A DNA stretch of 64,000 nt, taken from Clostridiales bacterium (lineage in GTDB: Bacteria > Bacillota > Clostridia > Christensenellales > Borkfalkiaceae). Under the pieces are notes generated by a model. That model was not told the DNA's origin. It made no database searches and saw only the letters and a list, made by a program, of their open reading frames with translations. Numbering within the stretch: position 1 is the stretch's first letter; each line of letters starts with the position of its first letter. Location: contig SVIM01000001.1 of the NCBI GenBank assembly GCA_015069485.1, positions 27,662 through 91,661 of the forward strand, read 5' to 3'. This document shows, piece by piece, positions 31,535 to 40,351 of the stretch. Made by a program: the position numbers and the translations under genes.

Positions 31535-31819
31535 ATGAAAACTTATGAAATGCTTTACGTATTACAAAGCGACGTTGCAGATGAAGCAAAAGAAGCTTTC
31601 ATCGCTAAATTCGAAGGTATCGTAACTTCGATGGGCGGTAACGTTGTTTCCACCGAAAAGTGGGGCGTAAAAAAGTTGGCGTATCCTATCAACTATAAGA
31701 ACGACGGCTACTACGTTTTAATGACTTACGAAGCAGACGGTAAGGTAAACAAGGAACTTGACAGAGTTGCCGGCCTTGCAGTAGAAGTTTTAAGAAGATT
31801 TATTACCGTAAAAGCGTAA
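31535..31819 (+). CDS. rpsF: 30S ribosomal protein S6
   Basis: The 94-residue S6 binds 16S rRNA together with S18. KTYEMLYVLQSDVADEAKEA is the standard N-terminus, and KKLAYPINYKNDGYYVLM is the conserved core. The ORF track starts at GTG 31526, inside the ribosome binding site; ATG 31535 with AGGAGG upstream is right. First gene of rpsF-ssb-rpsR. Confidence 0.97.
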   Translation: MKTYEMLYVLQSDVADEAKEAFIAKFEGIVTSMGGNVVSTEKWGVKKLAYPINYKNDGYYVLMTYEADGKVNKELDRVAGLAVEVLRRFITVKA

Positions 31820-31830
31820 AAGGTAAAAGT

Positions 31831-32265
31831 ATGAACAAGGTATTTTTAATAGGAAACTTAACTCGCGACCCTGAACTTACCGAAACTTCTTCGGGTGTGT
31901 CCATTTGTCGCTTCGCCATTGCAGTAAACCGCAATTATGCAGGTTCTGACGGGGAAAGAAAAACCGATTTCTTCAACGTTACGGCATGGCGTGGCTTGGG
32001 CGAAACTGTTTCAAGGTACGCTAAAAAGGGTAATAAAGTAGCGGTTGTAGGTACTATAGAACTTAGAAATTACGAAGATAGCACGGGCGCAAAGCGCACC
32101 GCAGTTGATATTATTGCGCAAGACGTGGAATTTTTAAGCCCTAAAGGAAGCGCAAATGAAAATAGCGGTTACGAAAGTGATTTCCCTGCACAAGCTTCGC
32201 AAGCACCCGCAAAAAGAAAGCCCGCTTTACAGTCGTTTGATGACGACAGCGATATTCCCTTCTAA
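31831..32265 (+). CDS. ssb: Single-stranded DNA-binding protein
   Basis: The 144-residue protein coats ssDNA in replication and repair. The OB-fold motifs MNKVFLIGNLTRDPEL, FFNVTAWRG and GTIELRNYED are present. A flexible tail ends in the acidic tip DDDSDIPF, which docks partner proteins. It lies 11 nt after rpsF in the usual rpsF-ssb-rpsR order. Confidence 0.97.
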   Translation: MNKVFLIGNLTRDPELTETSSGVSICRFAIAVNRNYAGSDGERKTDFFNVTAWRGLGETVSRYAKKGNKVAVVGTIELRNYEDSTGAKRTAVDIIAQDVEFLSPKGSANENSGYESDFPAQASQAPAKRKPALQSFDDDSDIPF

Positions 32266-32294
32266 TTAAGGGGTAATTCATAAGGAGAATAAAA

Positions 32295-32540
32295 ATGGAA
32301 GAAAGAACCGTTAAAAAGAGCTATAAAAAAGTTCCCCGCAAAAAGGTTTGCGTATTCTGCCAAGACAAGGTTGTGGTAATCGATTATAAAGACGTTAACC
32401 GTTTAAAGAAATTCATTACCGAATCCGGCAAAATGTTGCCCCGTCGTATGACCGGCACCTGCGCTAAACATCAAAGAGAGCTTTCCGTAGCTATCAAGCG
32501 CGCAAGAATCGCTGCGCTCCTTCCTTTCAAGGGAGAATAA
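32295..32540 (+). CDS. rpsR: 30S ribosomal protein S18
   Basis: The 81-residue protein has the typical Fx[16 protein letters not shown] and [34 protein letters not shown] motifs. The two N-terminal cysteines (KVCVFC) and a later TC-x-KH resemble the zinc-type S18 forms. Preceded by AAGGAG; last gene of the operon, with a terminator about 90 nt on. Confidence 0.97.
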   Translation: MEERTVKKSYKKVPRKKVCVFCQDKVVVIDYKDVNRLKKFITESGKMLPRRMTGTCAKHQRELSVAIKRARIAALLPFKGE

Positions 32541-32630
32541 TTTAAAAATTTGTTATAAAACAAATTAAAAAGCAAAACCGTTTTGCTGTAAATAATTTAA
32601 TTTATAACAAGCAAATCAACAACGAATAAA

Positions 32631-32661
32631 ACACTCTGCAAACAACCGCAGGGTGTTTTTT
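32631..32661 (+). terminator. Terminator of rpsF-ssb-rpsR
   Basis: ACACTCTGC-AAACAACC-GCAGGGTGT has one T-G wobble pair and is followed by six Ts. Confidence 0.85.
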
Positions 32662-32716
32662 ATTGCTTAATAACAATTTTTGCTTTAAGTAATAAAAGCT
32701 TGCGCTTTTTTGGGTA

Positions 32717-32745
32717 TAGACAAATAAAAAATTACGTGGTATAAT
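32717..32745 (+). promoter_or_regulatory. Promoter of the GH43 gene
   Basis: TAGACA (32717-32722), a 17-bp spacer and TATAAT (32740-32745). Confidence 0.65.
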
Positions 32746-32788
32746 ATAAGCATAAAATAATTACAAGCAAAATTTTTAAAGGTAAATT

Positions 32789-34222
32789 ATGAAAAATCAA
32801 GCATTTAACCCTTACTTGCCCAGTTATGAATACGTGCCGGACGGCGAACCTCACGTGTTTGGCGACAGAGTTTACGTTTATGGCTCGCACGATAAGTTTA
32901 ACAGCAACGAGTTTTGCGCAAACGATTACGTTTGTTGGTCTGCGCCCGTAACTGATTTAAGCGACTGGCGTTACGAGGGCGTTATTTGGAAAAGGGAGGA
33001 CGATCCTGAAAAGCCCCCTATATTTTTGCAATCTATGTACGCGCCCGACGTGGTGCAGGGCAACGACGGAAGGTATTATTTATACTTTTTTAAGGGCAAT
33101 CAACGCAATATAGGCGTTGCCGTTTGCGATACGCCTGCAGGGCGATACAAGTACTTGGGTAGGGTAAAATATCCCGACGGAACTATACTTGGAAGAGGCA
33201 AGGACGAAAAGGATATTCATCAATTTGACCCCGGAGTATTTCGCGACGACGACGGTAAAATTTATCTTTATACCGGTATGGCTCCCAAACATCCCAACTT
33301 GTTTACGGCGTTTAAATCGGTAAACACTAACGGCGCTATGGCGGCGGAATTGCAAGAGGATATGCTTACCGTAAAACTGCCTTTAAAAAGGGTAGGCAAG
33401 TCCCAACACAACTCCAAAGGAACGGGATACGAGGGGCACGAGTTTTTTGAAGCGGCTTCTATGCGTAAATTCAACGGCAATTACTACTTTATTTATTCTT
33501 CCGTAAACGGTCACGAGCTTTGCTACGCTATGGGTAAAAGCCCTACGGGCGAATTTGAGTTTAAGGGCACGCTCGTATCTATCGCAGATATAGGAATTGC
33601 GCAAACCCCCCTTAACTATATTGGAAATACTCACGGTAGCGTAGAGTTTATTAACGGAAAATATTTCGTGTTTTATCACAGGCAAACCAACCGCCATTGT
33701 TATTCCCGTCAGGCCTGCGCCGAAGAAATTGAAATGCTTGAAGACGGAACTTTTAAGCAAGCGGAAATAACCTCCTGCGGGCTTAACGGCGGGCCTTTAA
33801 AGGCGGAAGGGGAGTATGAAGCAAGAATAGCTTGCAACCTGTTCAGCAAAAAGGGCGTGTATTTTTACAATGCAATTAAGCCGTTAAAGGGTTGCCACCC
33901 CTATTTTACCCAAAGCGGAAAGGATAGGGAAGAAAACGGCGACCAATATATAGCAAACTTTTGCGACGGCGCAACGGCAGGCTTTAAGTATTTTAATTTT
34001 AATAGCAACAAAAAAATTGCGGTAACCGTTAGCGGTAAGGCTAGGGGCGAAATGGTCGTTAAGGACGGTTTGTTCGGCCATACTGTGGGGGTAATTGCAA
34101 TTAATTCAACCAAAACTCCCCAAAAATTTACCGCCGAGCTTAATATTGAAAACGGCGTAAAGCCCTTATATTTCACCTTTAAAGGCAAAGGGGCGTTAAA
34201 CTTTATAAGCATAGAATTTTAA
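32789..34222 (+). CDS. Glycoside hydrolase family 43 protein (intracellular)
   Basis: The 477-residue protein has the five-bladed beta-propeller repeats of GH43. Likely catalytic Asp/Glu regions are the N-terminal PDGEPHVFGD, FDPGVFRDDDGKIYLY, and EGHEFFEAAS, where the last Glu would be the general acid. The C-terminal ~130 residues form a beta-sandwich-like accessory domain. No signal peptide is present, so it should act on imported oligosaccharides such as xylo- or arabino-oligomers (substrate not resolved). It has its own promoter and no transporter beside it. Confidence 0.85.
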   Translation: MKNQAFNPYLPSYEYVPDGEPHVFGDRVYVYGSHDKFNSNEFCANDYVCWSAPVTDLSDWRYEGVIWKREDDPEKPPIFLQSMYAPDVVQGNDGRYYLYFFKGNQRNIGVAVCDTPAGRYKYLGRVKYPDGTILGRGKDEKDIHQFDPGVFRDDDGKIYLYTGMAPKHPNLFTAFKSVNTNGAMAAELQEDMLTVKLPLKRVGKSQHNSKGTGYEGHEFFEAASMRKFNGNYYFIYSSVNGHELCYAMGKSPTGEFEFKGTLVSIADIGIAQTPLNYIGNTHGSVEFINGKYFVFYHRQTNRHCYSRQACAEEIEMLEDGTFKQAEITSCGLNGGPLKAEGEYEARIACNLFSKKGVYFYNAIKPLKGCHPYFTQSGKDREENGDQYIANFCDGATAGFKYFNFNSNKKIAVTVSGKARGEMVVKDGLFGHTVGVIAINSTKTPQKFTAELNIENGVKPLYFTFKGKGALNFISIEF

Positions 34223-34229
34223 TATAAAA

Positions 34230-34267
34230 GGAGCGCGCGAATTTTTTTCGCACGCTCCGTTTTTTTA
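34230..34267. terminator. Bidirectional terminator between GH43 and yggS
   Basis: GGAGCGCGCGAA pairs with TTCGCACGCTCC across a T-rich centre (one mismatch), followed by GTTTTTTT on the + strand and TTTTAT on the - strand. Confidence 0.8.
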
Positions 34268-34367
34268 TTGCAATATAAAGGCTTGTAAGCCAAAGGCAGT
34301 AGCCCGTTTAATAAAAATTAATCTGCTCGTTAAGCCTTGCCCGTTTAATTGCAAAGCATTAAAGGTA

Positions 34368-35033
34368 TTAGTAGTTGCGTTGTCCAAAAATGGTAGTGCC
34401 AACCCTAATCATATTCGAGCCACACTCAACGCAAAGTCTCCAATCTCCGCTCATCCCCATTGAAAGATACTCAAAATCCTTATCAACGGCTTTAAGCTCG
34501 TCAAATTTTTTACGCATCAAGGTGGCTAAACGCCTTAACTCAACCTCGTCGTCGATATACGGAAGCATTGCCATAAGCCCCTTAATTTTAAGGGCAGGCA
34601 TTGCCTTAATCGTGGCATATGCGGCGTCCAATTCATCTAAATCAAAACCGCCCTTACTTTCCTCGTTGCCGATATTTACTTGAATAAGAGCGTTTGCTTC
34701 AACGCCTGCCTTTGCGCTTCTTTTAGAAATTTCTTCTGCAAGGGAAAGTCTGTCAACCGAGTGGTATAGGTCGCACTTGCCAATTAAATATTTAACCTTA
34801 TTCGTTTGCAAATGCCCTATAAAATGGCGTTTAACCTTGCCTACGATTTGGTCGTATTTATCTTTAAATTCTTGCACGTGATTGTCGCCGATAACCTCTA
34901 TGCCTGCGGCAATCGCGCGGTTAATATTTTCTACGCTTTGTAATTTTACGGCGGCAACAAGCGTAATTTTTTCCCCGAAGCAATTTTGTTCGGGGATTTC
35001 TTTTAATAAATTTTTTGTATTAACTTCTATCAT
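34368..35033 (-). CDS. PLP homeostasis protein, YggS/PROSC family
   Basis: The 221-residue PLP-binding TIM-barrel protein buffers free PLP and affects amino acid metabolism. LVAAVKLQSVENI holds the Schiff-base Lys, although usual family wording is AVSK. GDNHVQEFKDKY, HFIGHLQTNKVKYL and LSMGMSGDW follow the family well. It begins 35 nt after leuB and is probably the last gene of the branched-chain operon; several enzymes of the pathway's final step use PLP. Confidence 0.92.
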   Translation of the reverse strand: MIEVNTKNLLKEIPEQNCFGEKITLVAAVKLQSVENINRAIAAGIEVIGDNHVQEFKDKYDQIVGKVKRHFIGHLQTNKVKYLIGKCDLYHSVDRLSLAEEISKRSAKAGVEANALIQVNIGNEESKGGFDLDELDAAYATIKAMPALKIKGLMAMLPYIDDEVELRRLATLMRKKFDELKAVDKDFEYLSMGMSGDWRLCVECGSNMIRVGTTIFGQRNY

Positions 35034-35068
35034 TTTTTTAAATTCAAGCCTATATATGTGGTAACTAC

Positions 35069-36145
35069 TTAAATTTCTGCGGCAATAAGCTCTGCCATTT
35101 CGTTGCAGCCTACTATAATTGCACCGTCCTCGGCAATATCGCCCGTTCTGTAATTTTTGTCTAAAACCTTTTGAATTGCGCTTTCTATTGCGTTATATTC
35201 TTCGTTTAAGTCAAAGCTGTCCCTAAGCATCATTGCTGCCGCCAAAATAGTGGCTATAGGGTTAGCGATATTCTTGCCCGCAATATCGGGGGCAGAGCCG
35301 TGTATAGGCTCGTATAAGCCACACTTGCTATCGCCCAAGGACGAGGAAGCTAACATACCGATAGAGCCTGTTACCTGCGCTGCTTCGTCCGATAAAATAT
35401 CGCCGAATATGTTAGAGGTTACTACGACGTCAAACTGTGCGGGATTTTTTACTATTTGCATAGCCATATTGTCCACTAAAACGTCAACCACCTCAATTTC
35501 GGGGAAGTTTTTTGCCGCGTATTCGTGAACGGTTTTACGCCATAAGCGAGAGCTTTCTAATACGTTAGCCTTATCTACCGAAACTAACCTTTTACTGCGC
35601 TTTTGCGCCATTTCGCAGGCGATTTTAGTAATTCTTTCAATTTCAGGGACGGAATATTTTTCCGTATCCCAAGCGTATTCTACTCCGTTTTCGTCAACGC
35701 CCTTATCGCGTTCGCCAAAATAAATTCCGCCGATAAGCTCCCTTACTATAATAATTTCAATTCCGTTTTTAACCAAATCGTATTTAAGGGGGGAAGCGTT
35801 TGCAAGGCTCTTCCAAAGCTTTGCAGGGCGAATATTTGAATAAAGCCCCATCGCCTTTCTAATTTTAAGCAAGCCCTTTTCGGGGCGAGTATCGCCGGGC
35901 ATATTGTCCCACTTATATCCGCCAACTGCGCCTAACAAAACGCTGTCGGAAGCAAGGCAACGCTGTACGGTATAATCGGTTAAGGGAGTGCCGTGCTTAT
36001 CTATCGAGCATCCGCCGATATCAAGGTGCTCAAAGGCAAAATTATGCCCGAATTTTTCGCCTACCTTATTTAATACTTTAATTGCGCCCGCGCAAATTTC
36101 AGGGCCTATTCCGTCTCCGTCTAATACGGCAATATTATAATTCAT
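35069..36145 (-). CDS. leuB: 3-isopropylmalate dehydrogenase
   Basis: The 358-residue enzyme oxidises and decarboxylates 3-isopropylmalate in leucine synthesis with NAD+. LDGDGIGPEI, the substrate motif RPAKLWKSL, VRELIGGIYFGER and GSAPDIAGKNIANP are characteristic. AAGGAG precedes the ATG. It follows leuD by about 58 nt in a minus-strand operon. Confidence 0.95.
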   Translation of the reverse strand: MNYNIAVLDGDGIGPEICAGAIKVLNKVGEKFGHNFAFEHLDIGGCSIDKHGTPLTDYTVQRCLASDSVLLGAVGGYKWDNMPGDTRPEKGLLKIRKAMGLYSNIRPAKLWKSLANASPLKYDLVKNGIEIIIVRELIGGIYFGERDKGVDENGVEYAWDTEKYSVPEIERITKIACEMAQKRSKRLVSVDKANVLESSRLWRKTVHEYAAKNFPEIEVVDVLVDNMAMQIVKNPAQFDVVVTSNIFGDILSDEAAQVTGSIGMLASSSLGDSKCGLYEPIHGSAPDIAGKNIANPIATILAAAMMLRDSFDLNEEYNAIESAIQKVLDKNYRTGDIAEDGAIIVGCNEMAELIAAEI

Positions 36146-36203
36146 TTTAAAAGTTCTCCTTGCAAAAATCCGTTCGTTAAGGCATATATACGGCCCAATT
36201 TAA

Positions 36204-36692
36204 TTAATTACGCTTTGCTATATGCTTTAAAAGTCCACCGTCGGCAATAATATTTTGTATAAATTCGGGGAAGGGCTCTGCCTTAAAGGTTTTGCCCGTG
36301 CTTTCGTTTTTAATAATTCCGTTAGATAAATCGCACGATACTAAATCGCCTGCTTTAATATCTTCAACGGCTTCCGCACACTCTAAAATAGGCAAGCCTA
36401 TGTTAATGGAATTGCGGTAAAAAATTCTTGCAAACGAGTTTGCAATTACTATCGAAACCCCACACGCCTTAATAGCAATAGGGGCGTGCTCGCGGGAAGA
36501 GCCGCAACCAAAATTGTCGCCAGCGACGATAATATCGCCCACGGCAACCTTCTTGCTAAAATCTGCGTCGATATCCTCCATACAATGGGAAGCAAGCTCC
36601 TTTTCGGAAGTGGTGTTTAAATATCTTGCCGGTATAATTACGTCCGTATCGACGTCGTTGCCGTATTTAAAAACTTTTCCTTCAACTTTCAT
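36204..36692 (-). CDS. leuD: 3-isopropylmalate dehydratase small subunit
   Basis: The 162-residue swivelling subunit works with Leu[18 protein letters not shown] and [14 protein letters not shown] are the family motifs. The ORF track starts at 36716, but ATG 36692 has GAGGAG upstream and gives [11 protein letters not shown], the normal start. It begins one base after the leuC stop, so translation is coupled. The short LeuD form is typical of the archaeal/clostridial LeuCD type. Confidence 0.94.
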   Translation of the reverse strand: MKVEGKVFKYGNDVDTDVIIPARYLNTTSEKELASHCMEDIDADFSKKVAVGDIIVAGDNFGCGSSREHAPIAIKACGVSIVIANSFARIFYRNSINIGLPILECAEAVEDIKAGDLVSCDLSNGIIKNESTGKTFKAEPFPEFIQNIIADGGLLKHIAKRN

Positions 36693-36693
36693 A

Positions 36694-37953
36694 TTATAAC
36701 TCCTCGGGGCTTGCAAGCCTTCCTAAAACTGCCGAAGCCGCAGCAACGAAGGGTGAAGCTAAATAAATTTCGCTCGTAATATGTCCCATACGGCCAACGA
36801 AGTTTCTGTTCGTTGTCGAAACGCACCTTTCGTTTTCCGCCAAAATACCCATATGTCCGCCAAGGCAAGGTCCGCAGGTGGGGGTGGAAACGATTGCGCC
36901 GGCGTTAATAAATATTTCTAAAAGTCCTTCCTTTAAGCATTGTAGGTAAATTTCGTTAGTGGCGGGAATAATAATCGCCCTTACTTGCTTAGCAACCTTT
37001 CTGCCCTTTAAAATTTCCGCTGCTTGGCGCATATCGGATATGTGTCCGTTAGTGCAAGAGCCTATAACGACCTGGTCTATTTTTATATCGCCCCACTCGT
37101 CGGGCGTTTTTGCGTTTTCGGGAAGATGAGGGAAGGATACCGTGGGTACGATAGCGCTTAAATTAATATCGTAAACCTCGTCGTATTCAGCGTCGTCGTC
37201 GGGGTAGTAAGCCTTAATTTCCCTTTTAAATCTGCCGTTTAAATATTCAAGCGTAATTTCGTCCACGGGAAAAATTCCGTTTTTTGCGCCCGCTTCAATC
37301 GCCATATTACAAATGGTAAACCTATCGTCAATGGTAAGGCTTTTAACGCCTTCGCCAACGAATTCCATCGACTTATACAACGCGCCGTCAACTCCGATTT
37401 TACCTATAATATGCAAAATTAAGTCCTTACCGCAAACGTTGGGCTTAAGCTTGCCTAAAAGATTAAACTTTATTGCCGAAGGCACTTTAAACCAGCACTT
37501 TTGCTCAATCATGCCTGCCGCCATATCAGTAGAGCCAACACCCGTCGAAAACGCGCCCAACGCGCCGTAGGTACAGGTATGGCTGTCTGCGCCAATAACT
37601 AAATCGCCTGCGCCGACAAGCCCCTGCTCGGGAAGAAGCGCGTGCTCAATGCCCATTTTTCCAACGTCAAAAAAATTTTCAATTCCCTGCTCTATTGCAA
37701 AGGTACGGCAGGTTTTGCACTGCTGTGCGCTTTTAATATCCTTGTTGGGGGCAAAGTGGTCCATAACCAAAGCGATTTTATCCTTTTGCGCAACCCTTTC
37801 AACCCCTGCCTTTTTAAATTCCTTAATGGCAACGGGGCCCGTAATATCGTTTGCTAAAACTAAATCGAGCTCGGCAGAAATAAGCTGACCTGCCTTAACC
37901 TCTTTAAGATTTGCATGCGCCGCCAAAATTTTTTGCGACATAGTCATTCCCAT
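36694..37953 (-). CDS. leuC: 3-isopropylmalate dehydratase large subunit
   Basis: The 419-residue aconitase-family subunit carries a [4Fe-4S] cluster. [29 protein letters not shown] and [13 protein letters not shown] supply the three cluster cysteines. DHFAPNKD is the substrate region. GGAGAA precedes ATG 37953; the Mets at residues 3 and 5 are alternative starts. The shorter, class-II LeuC pairs with the small LeuD next door. Confidence 0.95.
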   Translation of the reverse strand: MGMTMSQKILAAHANLKEVKAGQLISAELDLVLANDITGPVAIKEFKKAGVERVAQKDKIALVMDHFAPNKDIKSAQQCKTCRTFAIEQGIENFFDVGKMGIEHALLPEQGLVGAGDLVIGADSHTCTYGALGAFSTGVGSTDMAAGMIEQKCWFKVPSAIKFNLLGKLKPNVCGKDLILHIIGKIGVDGALYKSMEFVGEGVKSLTIDDRFTICNMAIEAGAKNGIFPVDEITLEYLNGRFKREIKAYYPDDDAEYDEVYDINLSAIVPTVSFPHLPENAKTPDEWGDIKIDQVVIGSCTNGHISDMRQAAEILKGRKVAKQVRAIIIPATNEIYLQCLKEGLLEIFINAGAIVSTPTCGPCLGGHMGILAENERCVSTTNRNFVGRMGHITSEIYLASPFVAAASAVLGRLASPEEL

Positions 37954-38107
37954 AATTTATCTTCTCCAAAAAAATGCGTTCAACGCAATAGTTACGGCAT
38001 ATTACCGCATCAATTTCCAAAAAAATATAATATTTAAAATTTAAAAGCCTTTTAATCGCTTATTTTTTACTGCAAATTAAAAGCTAAAATGCAATAAATG
38101 CGTTACC

Positions 38108-39766
38108 TTACTTTTTAAAAATCGCGCCCTGTGAAGCGGAAGTTACGCTTGCGCGGTATCTTGCTAAATAACCCTTAACCTGCTTAATTTTAGGGGTAAA
38201 GGTTTTATATCTGTTTTCAATTTCTTCTTGGCTTACGCGCAAATTCATTTGGCAATTTAAAATGTCGATATCAATAATATCGCCGTCCTTTACAATGCCG
38301 ATAAGTCCGCCTGCAGCCGCTTCGGGACAAACGTGTCCGATGGCAGCGCCACGCGTTGCGCCCGAAAATCTTCCGTCAGTAATAAGCGCTACGTCTGCGC
38401 CCAAGCCTGCGCCGACTATTGCAGAGGTGGGGGTAAGCATTTCCCTCATACCGGGGCCACCGATAGGTCCTTCGTAACGAATAACTACGACGTCGCCCTT
38501 TTCAATTTTGCCGGTAGATATTGCAATCATTGCTTCTTCTTCGCTGTCAAAGCATTTTGCTGGTCCGCTGTGCTTATACATTTTAGGGTCAACCGCGCTC
38601 TTTTTAACAACGCTACCTTCAGGCGCAAGGTTGCCCTTTAAAATGGTAAGTCCACCCTGCGCGGAGTAGGGGTTGTTAAAGGGGCGAATAATTTCCGTGT
38701 TATAAATTTTTGCATTTTTAATAACCTCGTGCATGCTTTCGCCCGAAACGGTTAAAGCACTACCGTCTAAAAGTCCGTTATCCTCAAGCTCCTTCATAAC
38801 TGCCGAAATTCCTCCGGCTTCGTTAAGCTCTTCAATATAATGCTCGCCTGCGGGGGCTAAACGGCATAAGTTGGGCGTTTTTTCAGAAATAGCGTTCATT
38901 ATATCAATATTAACGCTATCTACGCCTGCTTCGCCCGCGATTGCCAAAAGGTGCAATACGGTGTTGGTGGAAGCGCCTATCGCCATATCCACCGTTTCAG
39001 CGTTTTTAAACGCCTTTGCAGTTAAAATATCTAAGGGGCGAATATTTTTATTAAATAGGTTCATAACCGCTTCGCCCGTGCTCTTTGCAAGTGCAAGGCG
39101 CTGGGAATATACCATAGGTATAGTGCCGTTTCCGGGAAGAGCCATACCAAGCGCTTCGCAAAGGCAGTTTAAGCTGTTTGCCGTAAACATACCCGAGCAA
39201 GAGCCACAGGTGGGGCAGGCGTTACACTCAAAATCCTTAAGCGTTTGCGCGTCGATATTGCCTGCGTTGTATGCGCCAACCTCTTCAAACATAGTTGAAA
39301 GGGAGGTTTTTTTGCCGTGTACTCTTCCTGCGAGCATAGGTCCGCCCGAAACGAAGATGGAAGGAATATTAACCCTTGCCGCCGCCATTAGCATACCCGG
39401 AATAATCTTGTCGCAGTTACCAACGAAAATCGCCGCCTGAAAAGCGTGGGCGCGCATTAAAATTTCTGCGCTGTCGGCAATAATTTCACGGGAGGGGAGG
39501 GAGTATTTCATACCCGCGTGTCCCATAGCAATTCCGTCGCATACGCCGATAGAAGGGACGATTACGGGCTTACCGCCTGCTGCAATAACGCCTTCCGCCG
39601 CCGCCTTTGCAATCATATCAAGGTGCATATGTCCGGGTATTATTTCGCTTTGAGCGCAAATAATTCCCACTATGGGCTTTTGCATTTCGCTGTCGGTCCA
39701 TCCAAGCGCGCGCAATAGCGAACGCTGTGAGCTCATCCCTGTTCCGTTACTAAATATATTACTCAT
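38108..39766 (-). CDS. ilvD: Dihydroxyacid dehydratase
   Basis: The 552-residue Fe-S enzyme dehydrates dihydroxy acids in isoleucine and valine synthesis. FVGNCDKIIPGMLMA and ACPTCGSCSGMFTANSLNCL hold cluster ligands, and TDGRFSGATRGAAIGHVCPEA is the conserved C-terminal motif. It sits between ilvN and leuC. A GGAG lies 11 nt before the ATG. Confidence 0.95.
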   Translation of the reverse strand: MSNIFSNGTGMSSQRSLLRALGWTDSEMQKPIVGIICAQSEIIPGHMHLDMIAKAAAEGVIAAGGKPVIVPSIGVCDGIAMGHAGMKYSLPSREIIADSAEILMRAHAFQAAIFVGNCDKIIPGMLMAAARVNIPSIFVSGGPMLAGRVHGKKTSLSTMFEEVGAYNAGNIDAQTLKDFECNACPTCGSCSGMFTANSLNCLCEALGMALPGNGTIPMVYSQRLALAKSTGEAVMNLFNKNIRPLDILTAKAFKNAETVDMAIGASTNTVLHLLAIAGEAGVDSVNIDIMNAISEKTPNLCRLAPAGEHYIEELNEAGGISAVMKELEDNGLLDGSALTVSGESMHEVIKNAKIYNTEIIRPFNNPYSAQGGLTILKGNLAPEGSVVKKSAVDPKMYKHSGPAKCFDSEEEAMIAISTGKIEKGDVVVIRYEGPIGGPGMREMLTPTSAIVGAGLGADVALITDGRFSGATRGAAIGHVCPEAAAGGLIGIVKDGDIIDIDILNCQMNLRVSQEEIENRYKTFTPKIKQVKGYLARYRASVTSASQGAIFKK

Positions 39767-39819
39767 TGTGTTATTTTACTCCGTAAATAAGTGTCAAACG
39801 CTTTTGCGTCCGTAAATTT

Positions 39820-40350
39820 TTAATTAATATGATCGCTATAGCAATCTCTGTCCTTTAAGGTGTGCGAGCCCCTTGCAAGCACGGTTACGCCCGTTCTTTG
39901 CATTTCTAAAATGCCGTAAGGCTCGATAACCTTTAAAAAGCCGTCAAGCTTATAAGGTGTGCCCGTAAGCTCTAAAATCATAGTGTCAAGCGAAAGGTCA
40001 ACGACCTTTGCCTTATAAATTTCTTTAATTTCTACAAGCTGACTTCTAACGTCGGGCTTTGCCGAAACCTTAACGAGCAAAAGCTCCCTATAAACGCAGT
40101 CCAGCTCGTTTGCGCAACCAATCTTTTTAACGTCCTCAAGCTTGTCCATCTGTTTAATCATTTGGTAAAGGGTGTATTCGTCCCCCCATAAAACTATGGT
40201 CATGCGTGAAAGCTCGCTGTTTTCAGTAGCGCAAACCGAAAGGCTTTCTATGTTATAGCCACGCCTTGTAAAAAGGCCTGAAATTCTTGTTAAAACACCG
40301 CTTTTGTTGGCAACTAATGCGCCAATAGTATATTTTTTAAGTTCCGACAT
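39820..40350 (-). CDS. ilvN: Acetolactate synthase regulatory subunit
   Basis: The 176-residue small subunit has an N-terminal ACT domain (TIGALVANKSGVLTRISGLFTRRGYNIESL) that binds valine for feedback control, plus a second ACT-like half. It begins one base after the ilvB stop, with GGAGG inside the ilvB end, so it is coupled to the catalytic subunit. ilvH is an equally used name. Confidence 0.94.
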   Translation of the reverse strand: MSELKKYTIGALVANKSGVLTRISGLFTRRGYNIESLSVCATENSELSRMTIVLWGDEYTLYQMIKQMDKLEDVKKIGCANELDCVYRELLLVKVSAKPDVRSQLVEIKEIYKAKVVDLSLDTMILELTGTPYKLDGFLKVIEPYGILEMQRTGVTVLARGSHTLKDRDCYSDHIN

Positions 40351-40351
40351 C